Assembly (NCBI GenBank): GCA_947651395.1
Contig: CANSYW010000005.1
Location: 52,042 to 116,041, forward strand
Source of the DNA: an uncultured Pseudoflavonifractor sp.
GTDB taxonomy: Bacteria > Bacillota > Clostridia > Oscillospirales > Oscillospiraceae
Length of the DNA stretch: 64,000 nt
Direction: 5' to 3'
Numbering within the stretch: position 1 is the stretch's first letter; the number at the start of each line of letters is the position of its first letter. The position numbers and the translations under genes are program-made. A model generated the notes under the pieces. It was not told where the DNA came from. It worked only from the letters and a program-made list of their open reading frames with translations, and did not search any database. Positions 26,176 through 34,635 of this stretch are shown one piece after another.

Positions 26176-27185
26176 ATCCTCACCAAGTGGGGCAGAATCG
26201 CCGAGCGATACACCGTGTCGCTGCCCGGTGTCCAGATGTCCGGGTGATAGGCCAGTGCGGCGCAGTCACCAAGATACGCCTTCACCGCTTCCATTCCTTC
26301 CGGCGAAGCAAAGGAGAGGAGGGATACAAGTTCACGGGGCTCTCCCTCCATTAATTGATTGTAAGCAGCAGCCAGGTAAGGCAGCTCCCAGGGCTTGACC
26401 CCGCCTACCAGTACCGTTAAGTCCGCAGCACAGATGGTCTTGACCCATCCTGGCTCCAGAACACCATAGTCAACGATGTAGGCGTCAAACCGTTCACTCC
26501 GCTCCGAGGCCAGCCGGATGCCATTAACCTCCGTGTAGCCTTCCATCTCCAACAGCTTGTCCCGGTACAGTTCACGCACCGTCTCCCAGGCAGATCCTTC
26601 CCGTTCCAGGATCACTGGCCGGAAGCCCAGCTGAGACAGGTAGTGATACAACGCAACAGTTTGGGTGGTGACGCCAATACGGGGCATAGCTCCGCATACG
26701 GCCACATCCAGGATCAGTCCCGGCACAATGCGCAGGGGAGAGACCTCCCGATCGGCAGCCTCCGCTACACCTCGCTGGATGGCGGCCAACCGGTGCATAT
26801 AACCGCTGTCACCCTGGAGTGCTGCCGCAATGGCGCCGGAGGGATCTCCCTCATCGATGACGAGCCCATCCACCCGCTGCTCCGCCAGGTGATGGTAAAG
26901 CGTAGTCGTGTGGTCGCCCGGCGGCGCCAGAAAGATCATACAGGCGGCAGAAAAGCGCCGTAACCGCTGTACGGCGCTTAAAATATGCTCGTCCGACCAT
27001 TCCGTTCCATCCAGGTCACAAAGTATGTAGCTTTGTTGATCGACCATTTTGTCTCTGGCCAGAAAACCAGTCAGCGAAGGAATACTGGCAAGGGAGAAAA
27101 ATGTGACAACAGCGTCCAGTTGGGCAAACACCACGTCAAAGCGGTGCTCCCGTTCCGGCGCTGCCAGGTAATAGAGCTGGATCAA
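26160..27185 (-). CDS. CpaE/TadZ-like protein with degenerate P-loop
   Basis: This 341-residue protein has an N-terminal receiver-like region and a C-terminal part that begins VAVCGAMPRIGVTTQTVAL near residue 165, where a MinD-type P-loop would be; the Lys is replaced by Val. Further on, FDAYIVDYGV near 240 matches the second Asp motif. It is therefore a probable inactive CpaE/TadZ paralogue next to an active one (24008). Its ATG overlaps the NlpC/P60 gene stop by four bases, which ties the Tad set to the conjugation set. Confidence 0.6.
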   Translation of the reverse strand: MIQLYYLAAPEREHRFDVVFAQLDAVVTFFSLASIPSLTGFLARDKMVDQQSYILCDLDGTEWSDEHILSAVQRLRRFSAACMIFLAPPGDHTTTLYHHLAEQRVDGLVIDEGDPSGAIAAALQGDSGYMHRLAAIQRGVAEAADREVSPLRIVPGLILDVAVCGAMPRIGVTTQTVALYHYLSQLGFRPVILEREGSAWETVRELYRDKLLEMEGYTEVNGIRLASERSERFDAYIVDYGVLEPGWVKTICAADLTVLVGGVKPWELPYLAAAYNQLMEGEPRELVSLLSFASPEGMEAVKAYLGDCAALAYHPDIWTPGSDTVYRSAILPHLVRICGMG

Positions 27186-27937
27186 ATATCGTTCCTCCTT
27201 TCAAATTCCGGGCGGCCCCACAGGGTGAAGCCGCTGTACCCGTTGACCACTACCCCGCCGGCGCCGGAAGAGCAGTGGATATAGAGCTTGTTCCCCTCTG
27301 TGTCTCTGCCGTAGTAGATCCCGACATGGTTGATAACGCTGTTGTCCGGCCAGTTTTTGAATACCAGGTCGCCGGGCTCCAGCTCATTCTCGTCGATGAG
27401 CTCACTGGCCCAAAATTGAGCGTGAACACCGCTGCCAATGCTCTGATATCCCGCTGTCCGCCATACCCAGTCAGTAAATCCGGAGCAATCCAGGCCATAG
27501 GGCTGCAGGGAACCGTAGGACGAGACGCCGGGCACCGTCACCTGCTTCAGGGTGTTCCACGCATCGTTCCAACCTGCTGAGGATTTGCCGCCCCAAAAAT
27601 AGGGCACCCGTCCGACCAGGGAAAGCGCTGTGCGCAGGATCTCCTGACGGTCTGGATCGTCGGTGGCCATAGTTGCCATTGCTTCGATCTCCTCCTCTGA
27701 CAACGGATCTCCGAAGGCCTCCGCCGACGACGCCACCAGGTAAGCATATTTCTCCTGAAACTCACCGGTCACCCCGTCGTATTGAAAGGGGGCAGTCAGA
27801 ATATCCAGGACAGCGGCAACGAGAAGGACGAGTGCAGAAAAGACCGCTGCCAGCGTGATCAGAATGCCGCGCAGGATCTTCCGGCCATCCTCGCTCCCCA
27901 GGGTCTGTATAAGCAGCAGTAGCGCCTGAGAGCTCAT
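27182..27937 (-). CDS. NlpC/P60 cell-wall hydrolase of the conjugation apparatus
   Basis: This 251-residue protein has one membrane anchor (about 24-48) and an NlpC/P60 peptidase domain (about 100-250). The catalytic Cys lies in YGLDCSGFTDWVW near 150, the His in INHVGIYYG near 205, and the third polar residue is in YIHCSSG. Gram-positive conjugation systems carry such a hydrolase (VirB1-like) to open peptidoglycan. It overlaps VirB4 upstream and the CpaE-like gene downstream by four bases each. Confidence 0.88.
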   Translation of the reverse strand: MSSQALLLLIQTLGSEDGRKILRGILITLAAVFSALVLLVAAVLDILTAPFQYDGVTGEFQEKYAYLVASSAEAFGDPLSEEEIEAMATMATDDPDRQEILRTALSLVGRVPYFWGGKSSAGWNDAWNTLKQVTVPGVSSYGSLQPYGLDCSGFTDWVWRTAGYQSIGSGVHAQFWASELIDENELEPGDLVFKNWPDNSVINHVGIYYGRDTEGNKLYIHCSSGAGGVVVNGYSGFTLWGRPEFERRNDI

Positions 27938-30330
27938 CGACCTCCACCCCTGCCCATCAGCTCCAGCTTGTACGCCGGCAGGTCAAAGTCCACGTGGACA
28001 TGCTGCCGGCCCAACAGACAGAGCGCCTTTCCTCGCTCGCCGGCGAGAAGGACATTTTGTTCTGAGGCCGTGAGCTGGAATACCTCCGTGGTCTCCTGGA
28101 GATTTCTCCCGTCGGCGCTGAAGAGGAACTTGTAGGTGGCGTTGTCCAGGATAGCCTGGCCATAGAGCCGGATATCGTCGTGGAGAAAATCCACCACGCT
28201 CTGAGTGACCACAGCCAACAATCCCTCATACTTGCGCACCCGCTTGGCCATGTTGCGCAGATACATAGCAGTTTGAGGAATAGCCGGATCCAGAAGGATG
28301 TGGGCCTCATCGCACAATAGAAACACGGGCCGACTCCGGTCGGCGGATATCATATCCCAACACAGGGTCAGGATATTGAAATACTGGGAACGCTTCACCT
28401 CGTCGCTGCTGTTCTGGAGCCGGTTGGTGTCGAGGACAATGAAGTCATTGTCCACCTCCACATTCGTAGCTCCGTTCCAAAGGAAGCTATCTGCCCCCTC
28501 CGCCATATCGCAGAACAGCGCGGCGATCTCTTCATACCGCTCATCCTCCTTCTGAAGCTGCTGAAGGAGTGCGTAAAAGTCGGAGAACAAGGGGAAGGCC
28601 TCCGGGGACAGCGTGGCCACGTTTGTGCCCCAGTCGATCTGAAAGTTCTGATAGAGTGTTACCAGGGCTTTCTTGACCAGAGCTCGCTGCAGGTCGGTCA
28701 GGCTGGGCAGATAGAGCTTGAAGAACACGTCCAAAGTGTGGATGTGCAGAGCCATGGCGTTGTCATTGGCCTGATATAGATGCTCCTGGCTCTCCTCCTC
28801 GTCGTCCTCCGGCACCGCCCGGATCTGAAGAGGGTTGACCTTGGCAGTCCCGCCGCCGGCATCCAACCAGGTACCGCCGAGATTTTTACACAGATCCCGA
28901 AACTCTCGTTCCGGATCGATGATAATGACCTTGACGCCGGACATATACAAAGTCTCCGCAATACTCTTCAGAGTGGTGGACTTGCCGGAGCCGGCGGCGC
29001 CCACAGCCACCATATTGCTGTTGGTTCGATCCTGGCCCCGATAGAGGAAATCCAGGCTTATGATCCCACCGTCCATGGTGCGGCCAAAGTAGTAGCCGCC
29101 ATCGTCCCGGTAGACGTTGACCACCATAGGAGATCCGCCCATCAGGGTCTTCAGGGGCATGATCTGCCGGACGATGTCCTCCACGCGGGGCTGGGACAGG
29201 TGGTAGGGAGACAGCTGCTTATACCCCTCCTTCTGAAGATTGCCCAGAGGTTTCAGCTTGATCCGCTTCCGGCTGTACCGGCTCACCACCTGGTGGCAGA
29301 CATCCTCCAGCTCAGCCTCATTGTCCGTAAATGGCATGACCAGCCAGGAGACATGGCCGATGGCAGCGCTCTTGGCGTCCAGCTCATCGATCAAACGGTC
29401 TGCATCCTGCGCTTGTCGTTCATATCGTTTGCGCAGCCGGGCATCACTTTCCGATTGGGCTTCTGTTCTGTTGCGCTTAATGGATTGGGATAAAGCCTCC
29501 CCAAGCGCAGACACACTGCCCGGCATATAGGTAATAGAGGTAACACAATCCGATGTATTTATGAGCTCTACGCACCACCCGTAGTCCAATTCAGATGGGT
29601 ATTTTGTCACTCCATAGACCCGCCCCACCACTGGGCCGACCACAGTTCTGGAGACGCCAAAGGACAGACCACCTACCGGCGTGATAAGGTCAAGCAAGCC
29701 GCCGGCATCATCACCGACAGTCTCCCACAGCCTTTCCTCACCGTTTAACATGGGGATCCCAGCTTGGGGCTCCTCCCCTACCTGCTGGTAGGAGGTCAGA
29801 TCCGCAAACACCTTGCACAGATAGGTGATCTCCCGATCCCCCATGATTTCACAAGAGACCCGATTCTCCGTCAGCCGGCTTCTCAGATCGTGGAGCCGCT
29901 TCTTGAGCTGTGTGTCCGCCCCCCGTATTGCCTTTGTCCAGCAAACCATAACGATCATGGGCTCCTTTGTCCCTTCCCGGGCCATACCCTGAAGGGCGGA
30001 AATCTCTCCGTTGATGAGCTGCAGCTTGGCCTCATCTTGGGCTCCCTTACGCAGTTCTATGAGTCGGGATATCATACCCAAAGTGTCCACCGTCCTGGGC
30101 ACCGACAACAGCCTCCAGGGCTCGGTCTCCCCAGCCAGAGAGGCAGTTACCCTTTCCGCTGCCCGTATCCGTTCTTGAACAGACATCAATTTGTTGTCAC
30201 CGGCTCGGATGGACAGATAGCCAAAAAGATGTCCGTCCACAGAATAGAGCAAGCCGTCGGAGATGTCCTCCACGTTCAGGAACTCCTGGGCGGTCATTCG
30301 ACGTGGATCTTCAGTCTTCTTTTTTTTCAA
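27934..30330 (-). CDS. virB4: VirB4/TraE-type conjugation ATPase
   Basis: This 798-residue ATPase powers the type IV secretion channel. Walker A is GAAGSGKSTTLK near residue 442 and Walker B is RPVFLLCDEAHILLD near 668. The N-terminal half contains the DVEDISDG-type start usual in Gram-positive VirB4. I choose TTG 30330 because AAAAGGAGG lies just before it; an upstream in-frame ATG at 30360 has no ribosome site and would lie further inside prgI. It overlaps prgI by 20 bases. Confidence 0.94.
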   Translation of the reverse strand: MKKKKTEDPRRMTAQEFLNVEDISDGLLYSVDGHLFGYLSIRAGDNKLMSVQERIRAAERVTASLAGETEPWRLLSVPRTVDTLGMISRLIELRKGAQDEAKLQLINGEISALQGMAREGTKEPMIVMVCWTKAIRGADTQLKKRLHDLRSRLTENRVSCEIMGDREITYLCKVFADLTSYQQVGEEPQAGIPMLNGEERLWETVGDDAGGLLDLITPVGGLSFGVSRTVVGPVVGRVYGVTKYPSELDYGWCVELINTSDCVTSITYMPGSVSALGEALSQSIKRNRTEAQSESDARLRKRYERQAQDADRLIDELDAKSAAIGHVSWLVMPFTDNEAELEDVCHQVVSRYSRKRIKLKPLGNLQKEGYKQLSPYHLSQPRVEDIVRQIMPLKTLMGGSPMVVNVYRDDGGYYFGRTMDGGIISLDFLYRGQDRTNSNMVAVGAAGSGKSTTLKSIAETLYMSGVKVIIIDPEREFRDLCKNLGGTWLDAGGGTAKVNPLQIRAVPEDDEEESQEHLYQANDNAMALHIHTLDVFFKLYLPSLTDLQRALVKKALVTLYQNFQIDWGTNVATLSPEAFPLFSDFYALLQQLQKEDERYEEIAALFCDMAEGADSFLWNGATNVEVDNDFIVLDTNRLQNSSDEVKRSQYFNILTLCWDMISADRSRPVFLLCDEAHILLDPAIPQTAMYLRNMAKRVRKYEGLLAVVTQSVVDFLHDDIRLYGQAILDNATYKFLFSADGRNLQETTEVFQLTASEQNVLLAGERGKALCLLGRQHVHVDFDLPAYKLELMGRGGGR

Positions 30331-30655
30331 GGATATATACCTCCTTTTCCGCTCTGACATAGTGATATGACTGTTGTTCTTTTTGGTATCGCATCTGACG
30401 CCGTAGGATGTCGTAAACTGATTGGTTGCCGTCCAGTTTAGTAAATATCCCACTGGCAATAGCTGCTGCACAAACAGCGGTAAAAACAGTGCCCATACCT
30501 CTGATGGAGCTGAATATAACAGTACAAACAACAAAGGCCACAGCCCCCGCCAGAATTGTTACCATCAAAATAGCTGTCAGTTCTGCTTTTCCTACTCCGC
30601 GCCATGCTTCCCAACGCAGAGCTATGTTTTCCGGGACTTGAAGCTTTTCTTCCAT
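30311..30655 (-). CDS. prgI: PrgI-family conjugation membrane protein
   Basis: This 114-residue protein opens with VPENIALRWEAWRGVGKAEL, followed by two membrane helices (about 25-70) and a basic C-terminus. PrgI/TcpE-type proteins sit directly upstream of VirB4 in Gram-positive conjugation operons, exactly as here. TTTAGGAGGG precedes the ATG. It is probably a VirB3-like partner that recruits VirB4 to the membrane. Confidence 0.85.
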   Translation of the reverse strand: MEEKLQVPENIALRWEAWRGVGKAELTAILMVTILAGAVAFVVCTVIFSSIRGMGTVFTAVCAAAIASGIFTKLDGNQSVYDILRRQMRYQKEQQSYHYVRAEKEVYILEKKED

Positions 30656-30663
30656 ATTCCCTC

Positions 30664-30876
30664 CTAAAAATAACTAAGTACGACTTGCAGTAGCCCTCCT
30701 ACTGTAGATGACAAAGCTACAAACACAAGCACGTTTCGCATTCTCACTTTATATGCCTGATCTTCGTCCGGATCCGCTGCCTGCATGATAACACAATAAC
30801 CGCAACGGACTCCTCCACCAACGATAATCAATATCTGTAGCCAGGCGATGATTAATTTGATTTTTTCCATCTTCAT
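30664..30876 (-). CDS. Small two-helix membrane protein
   Basis: This protein of about 70 residues has two hydrophobic segments (about 5-28 and 48-70) separated by DPDEDQAYKVRMRN. It lies between the VirB6-like and PrgI genes and overlaps the former at ATGA. Size and position fit a small channel subunit of the conjugation machine, but no family is recognisable. The start may be ATG 30876 or 30870. Confidence 0.6.
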   Translation of the reverse strand: MKMEKIKLIIAWLQILIIVGGGVRCGYCVIMQAADPDEDQAYKVRMRNVLVFVALSSTVGGLLQVVLSYF

Positions 30877-31712
30877 CAACCTCCGCTAAGCCCTCGCACT
30901 GCCCGCACCACCATAGAGCCCATATAGACCTTGCTCATGGCCCCACCGCTTCTGGATGGTATCAATATCTGCTGCATCAATGCTGGCGTGTTGAATGCTG
31001 CGATCATAGCTGCGATAGCCAGCAGTATGCCGTTGAAGTCAGCGGCACCGGCAGCCAAATACCGAATTGATAAGCTGAACAGCAGCACCTGTACCATACT
31101 GGTCAACACCGCCCGGAAGAGCGTCTGCATGTAGGTGGTAAATATACCACCATCGCTGTCGAGTAATCCTACACAGGCAAAGGGAACCCCAAGGCGCATC
31201 ACTAGAAGTTCCACCCCCTGTCGGATCAGTTTGACCATCATACCAAAGGCCAAGACAAAATACACAAGTACGGCAATGAGAAACAGCATGTCCCCCAAAA
31301 CATTGACTGCCAACTGCTCATCTGGATTTGTCAATCCCAATAGCGCCATGATTGCAGAGGTAAGCTCCAAGGCCACATCGACGAGGATGTCATATATGGT
31401 TGGAAAGCCAACCATTACCACAGCCCCCTCTACCGCACCAATCAACATTGTTTGTGGGCTGGAGTCGGCGTCGCCATTGCGCCAAAGCACATAGATTTGG
31501 AATCCTTTTATCATAAATTTTACCGTTACAAAGGTAACTGCCGCCCAGTAAATATAGTTGTAGGTGTTGATAATCGCATCATTTGTGACTACCGTTCCAA
31601 GCATCCATTCGATGCGTAACATGTCTCGATACATGGACGACAGCATCCCATCAAACGCTGTGACTGCCGAGTTGATGATGTCGGTCAGAAATTCGGATAG
31701 AATCCCTCCCAT
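30876..31712 (-). CDS. VirB6/TrbL-like polytopic channel protein
   Basis: This 278-residue protein has about six to seven membrane helices, two of them near 55-75 and 140-165, and a conserved-looking VELLVMRLGVPFACVGLLDSDGG region near 175-195 of the kind seen in Gram-positive VirB6/TrbL proteins. It lies upstream of PrgI and VirB4, the usual position. No clear ribosome site precedes the ATG at 31712; translation is probably coupled to the gene four bases upstream. Confidence 0.75.
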   Translation of the reverse strand: MGGILSEFLTDIINSAVTAFDGMLSSMYRDMLRIEWMLGTVVTNDAIINTYNYIYWAAVTFVTVKFMIKGFQIYVLWRNGDADSSPQTMLIGAVEGAVVMVGFPTIYDILVDVALELTSAIMALLGLTNPDEQLAVNVLGDMLFLIAVLVYFVLAFGMMVKLIRQGVELLVMRLGVPFACVGLLDSDGGIFTTYMQTLFRAVLTSMVQVLLFSLSIRYLAAGAADFNGILLAIAAMIAAFNTPALMQQILIPSRSGGAMSKVYMGSMVVRAVRGLSGG

Positions 31713-31715
31713 GGT

Positions 31716-32048
31716 TCAAAAGTAAGCAGCGATAATAGAAATCGCCGCGCTCACAAGGCCGCCAACTACCCCGCACAGGATGGAATTTTTAGCCCGCTTC
31801 TCCCACATCTTAGCATCCTGTTCATCTCCCCCATTGCGACGGATAATGTAATATCCTGCATAGGCACCGCCGATAATGGGACTCAAAATTGTCATAATTT
31901 TCCCCGCATCTGTTCCCAAGCTTTTTACCCCTTGGAACAAGGTGCTATCCATCAGCGTACCTTCCGCATAAGCGCAGGGTACAAAAAAAGCCCCAGTCAA
32001 AACCAGGGCGCTGAGCTTCCTCATAACATTCTTCATTTTCTGTTTCAC
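31716..32048 (-). CDS. VirB2/TrbC-like conjugative pilin candidate
   Basis: This 110-residue protein has a signal peptide ending near AYA (about residue 28) and two hydrophobic segments (about 48-68 and 90-110) separated by a basic loop. That layout matches VirB2/TrbC pilins and similar small proteins of Gram-positive conjugation operons. It overlaps the VirD4 gene end by four bases. The assignment rests on topology and position only. Confidence 0.55.
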   Translation of the reverse strand: MKQKMKNVMRKLSALVLTGAFFVPCAYAEGTLMDSTLFQGVKSLGTDAGKIMTILSPIIGGAYAGYYIIRRNGGDEQDAKMWEKRAKNSILCGVVGGLVSAAISIIAAYF

Positions 32049-33517
32049 TGTTCTGCTCCTTCCCTTTGAATCAGATTTGTGTATAGCTTGGCGATCCCCC
32101 AGTAGGCCGTCTTGACCTCCGTGGAGGGCCTACATTTATTTCGTGCTTTCATGACCCTTCGGTTATGTACCTCATCTCCCAGCCCCAGCATGGCGTTCCA
32201 GATCGTCTGAGCGAGATCCGGAGCGTACATGATGCAGGGACCGGCTCTGGAGGTAACCAGCTGGTAGGGTCGTTGGATGCGCCCGATCTCCGCCGCTGTC
32301 AGTAACTCTCGCCCGGTAAGATTGTAGCTTGCGGACAGGTTACCGCCTGTGCTCCCGGACATGCCGGAGGTCTTGACGGTATACTTGCCCAGCTTCCGAG
32401 ACAGCTCATCCAGCGTGTCCTGGTTGTCTGTCTGAAGGTAGATCCAGGTCTCCGCATTGCCCCGGATCGTCTTGCCGATTTTCTCCCCGTATTTTTCGTC
32501 TATCTGGTTGAAGTCCTGGAGGAAGAGGTGGAAGCGCATTCCCCGTCCGGCGCTGACGGTCATGATCTTATCAAAGTCCGGGATCTTCACAAAATTCCCA
32601 AACTCATCGCAGATAAAATTGACCCGGCGAGGAAGGCGGCCCCCATGCTTGTCACAACAGTCCACCAGTGCCTGATAGTGCTGATAGACAAACAGGGCCG
32701 CCAACGGGTAGTAGGTGCTCTTGTGATCCGGCAGATTGATAAAAATGGCCCGCTTCCGTTCCCCTGTTGTGTAGCAGTCCCAGCTGGTCGTGGCTGTCAT
32801 GGTGTGGATGCCCGGATCTGAAAACAGGTTGAGGGTGCTGCCTCCGGAAGCAAAGAAGCTCCCCCGTGTCTTGCTGGGCGCCACCTCAGAGATTCCGGCC
32901 ACCAATCTCACCGGATGCCCCTCCCTCAGATTCTGAAGATAAAGGGACAATGGCAACGTGCCGCTGCGTCCTGTTGGTCGACCCATTTCCACGATGAATT
33001 GATAGGCGTTGGAGAGATTTTGAAACTCTGGTCGGCCCCGGTTGTCCACTACCACTGCCAGTATGGCAGCAGTGAGGATAGACCGCTCTCCGTTGATCCA
33101 CAGCGGATCCGTATGGGTCTCCGGCCTGTCTGGGCAGAGCATGGTGGCAATGTCTCTGGCCCGGGTGACCGCCAGGGCGTTATCTCCCAGATTGACCGCG
33201 TCGATCACCGGCTGCAGGAAGTTATATTGGTCGCTCTTGAGCGGATTGCGGAAGTCAAGGGAGATGACCTCATAGCCCAGCCGCTCCAGAAACGGGTAGG
33301 TGTACAGATAGAGCTCCGCCTTGGGGTCTACCACCACCATACTCTCGCCGGAAAGGGCCTGAAGGCAGATGCTGGGCAGCACGATATTGCGGGTCTTTCC
33401 GGATCGGGTGGCGCCAATGGTCAGAGTGTGGCTGTCGTCCATGTTGGCGTAGAGTTGCTTTCCATTTTCCGTCATGCCAAGCACAAGCCCACCCCGGGCC
33501 AGCTCAGACAGCTTCAT
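32045..33517 (-). CDS. virD4: VirD4/TraG coupling protein, ATPase part
   Basis: This 490-residue coupling ATPase recruits the relaxase-DNA complex. Walker A is IGATRSGKTRNIVLP near 32-46, Walker B is VNFICDEFGNF near 285, and RAIFINLPDHKSTYY is a typical TraG stretch. The N-terminal membrane anchor is missing from this chain and is encoded by the overlapping upstream gene in another frame. The start at 33517 follows GGAGGGGGG with a spacing of about eight bases. One base fewer in a G6 run at 33526-33531 would join both parts into one protein of about 634 residues, the usual VirD4 length. Confidence 0.9.
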   Translation of the reverse strand: MKLSELARGGLVLGMTENGKQLYANMDDSHTLTIGATRSGKTRNIVLPSICLQALSGESMVVVDPKAELYLYTYPFLERLGYEVISLDFRNPLKSDQYNFLQPVIDAVNLGDNALAVTRARDIATMLCPDRPETHTDPLWINGERSILTAAILAVVVDNRGRPEFQNLSNAYQFIVEMGRPTGRSGTLPLSLYLQNLREGHPVRLVAGISEVAPSKTRGSFFASGGSTLNLFSDPGIHTMTATTSWDCYTTGERKRAIFINLPDHKSTYYPLAALFVYQHYQALVDCCDKHGGRLPRRVNFICDEFGNFVKIPDFDKIMTVSAGRGMRFHLFLQDFNQIDEKYGEKIGKTIRGNAETWIYLQTDNQDTLDELSRKLGKYTVKTSGMSGSTGGNLSASYNLTGRELLTAAEIGRIQRPYQLVTSRAGPCIMYAPDLAQTIWNAMLGLGDEVHNRRVMKARNKCRPSTEVKTAYWGIAKLYTNLIQREGAEQ

Positions 33518-33947
33518 CCCACTCGCCCCCCTCCAGGTCATCATAGCCGTGCTCGATCAGATCCCGAGTCTCTGGTGACAGGTCGAGTTGGACGACAGTA
33601 AAGGCGCTGCTCAGCTCCCGCTCCGTCATCCACCGTGCCGTGCCATACTGTCCCTGCCCGTCTGCCTCCGGCGTGTAGATATCCAGGCAGACATGGCGCA
33701 TCTTGCTCTTGTACTTGATGTAATCCCGGCCAAAGGTCATCCAGACCACGGCCACCACCGCGAAACACTCCAGCAGAATGTACCAGGTTCTGACCCGGGG
33801 GATCGCAAGCCCCTGAAGACAAATCCAGAGCAGCGGTGAGAGATTCATCTGCCCAGACAGCACCTGGTGGAAATTATAGGCGCAGCAAACAGCAAGGAGA
33901 GAAAAAAGCAGCAGCATGACTGCTGCCGCCGTCAGACGCCGTTTCAT
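33504..33947 (-). CDS. VirD4/TraG N-terminal membrane part (split gene)
   Basis: This 147-residue protein has two membrane helices (about 5-27 and 55-75) and then GQYGTARWMTERELSSAF, the stretch that precedes the ATPase domain in Gram-positive VirD4. It ends YDDLEGGEWDEAV and overlaps the ATPase gene by 14 bases in another frame. Either the coupling protein works as two chains with translational coupling, or the gene carries a one-base insertion in a G6 run. Confidence 0.8.
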   Translation of the reverse strand: MKRRLTAAAVMLLLFSLLAVCCAYNFHQVLSGQMNLSPLLWICLQGLAIPRVRTWYILLECFAVVAVVWMTFGRDYIKYKSKMRHVCLDIYTPEADGQGQYGTARWMTERELSSAFTVVQLDLSPETRDLIEHGYDDLEGGEWDEAV

Positions 33948-34384
33948 TCTGCCGCCTCCGGCATCGAGGCCTCCCCCGGGATATCTCCTTCAAGATCGTC
34001 CTCGATCGCACTATTGCTGATGGGCTCCTCCGCCATCGGCACCGCCGCCTCTGCAGGCTTACGCTTGTCCCCGCCAAAGTAGATGCTGTCTGCATGTACT
34101 TTTACGTTACGGTACTTGACCCCCTCCTTGGATGTTCTGTCGGAAACAGTCAAGCGTCCATCCACCTCGACCCGATCCCCTTTGTGGAAGTAGGTTACCA
34201 CAAACTCCGCCAGGCCTCTCCACGCTGTCACGTCAATAAAATCAGTTCCTCGTTCTCCCGTCACCTGATCTACATAGTCGCGATCGACTGCAACGCAAAA
34301 GTTTGTGACCACAACGCCGCGCTTTGTAGCCCGGGGCTCCGGGTCAGCGGTCAGCCTCCCCGCGATCGTCACTCTATTCAGCAT
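33944..34384 (-). CDS. ssb: Single-stranded DNA-binding protein
   Basis: This 146-residue SSB has the OB-fold start MLNRVTIAGRLTADPEPR, DFIDVTAWRGLAEFVVTYF near 48-66 and GDRVEVDGRL near 69. The C-terminal tail is acidic but lacks the DDDIPF-type partner-binding tip of chromosomal SSB. An AGGAGG site precedes the ATG at 34384. It probably coats transferred single-stranded DNA. It overlaps both neighbours. Confidence 0.92.
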   Translation of the reverse strand: MLNRVTIAGRLTADPEPRATKRGVVVTNFCVAVDRDYVDQVTGERGTDFIDVTAWRGLAEFVVTYFHKGDRVEVDGRLTVSDRTSKEGVKYRNVKVHADSIYFGGDKRKPAEAAVPMAEEPISNSAIEDDLEGDIPGEASMPEAAE

Positions 34385-34634
34385 ATCTTTTTACCTCCTG
34401 TAATACTTTCAAAAATTGTTTCTCTGTGGACAATGACCCCGGATAGGAAGCTGCATAATACTCCAGCTTTTTGGACAACTCCTCCAGCGTCCCGCACTGC
34501 TCTTGCGGGATCTCCCAGGGCACCCGAAAATCTTCCGGCCTGCCGAAGGCATAAAAGCCGCCGGCTCTCAACAGTACAAGCCCTCCGCTGCTGGCCAACA
34601 GCTCATAGGGTACTTGCCGCTCTGCTACACTCAT
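34374..34634 (-). CDS. Small hypothetical protein upstream of ssb
   Basis: This 86-residue soluble protein reads MSVAERQVPYELLASSGGLVL at its start and has a helical C-terminal part (LEELSKKLEYYAAS, LKVLQEVKRYAE). I do not recognise it. The start at 34634 follows GAGGAGG; an upstream in-frame extension would run inside the neighbouring gene. It overlaps ssb by 11 bases, so both are co-expressed. Confidence 0.6.
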   Translation of the reverse strand: MSVAERQVPYELLASSGGLVLLRAGGFYAFGRPEDFRVPWEIPQEQCGTLEELSKKLEYYAASYPGSLSTEKQFLKVLQEVKRYAE

Positions 34635-34635
34635 C

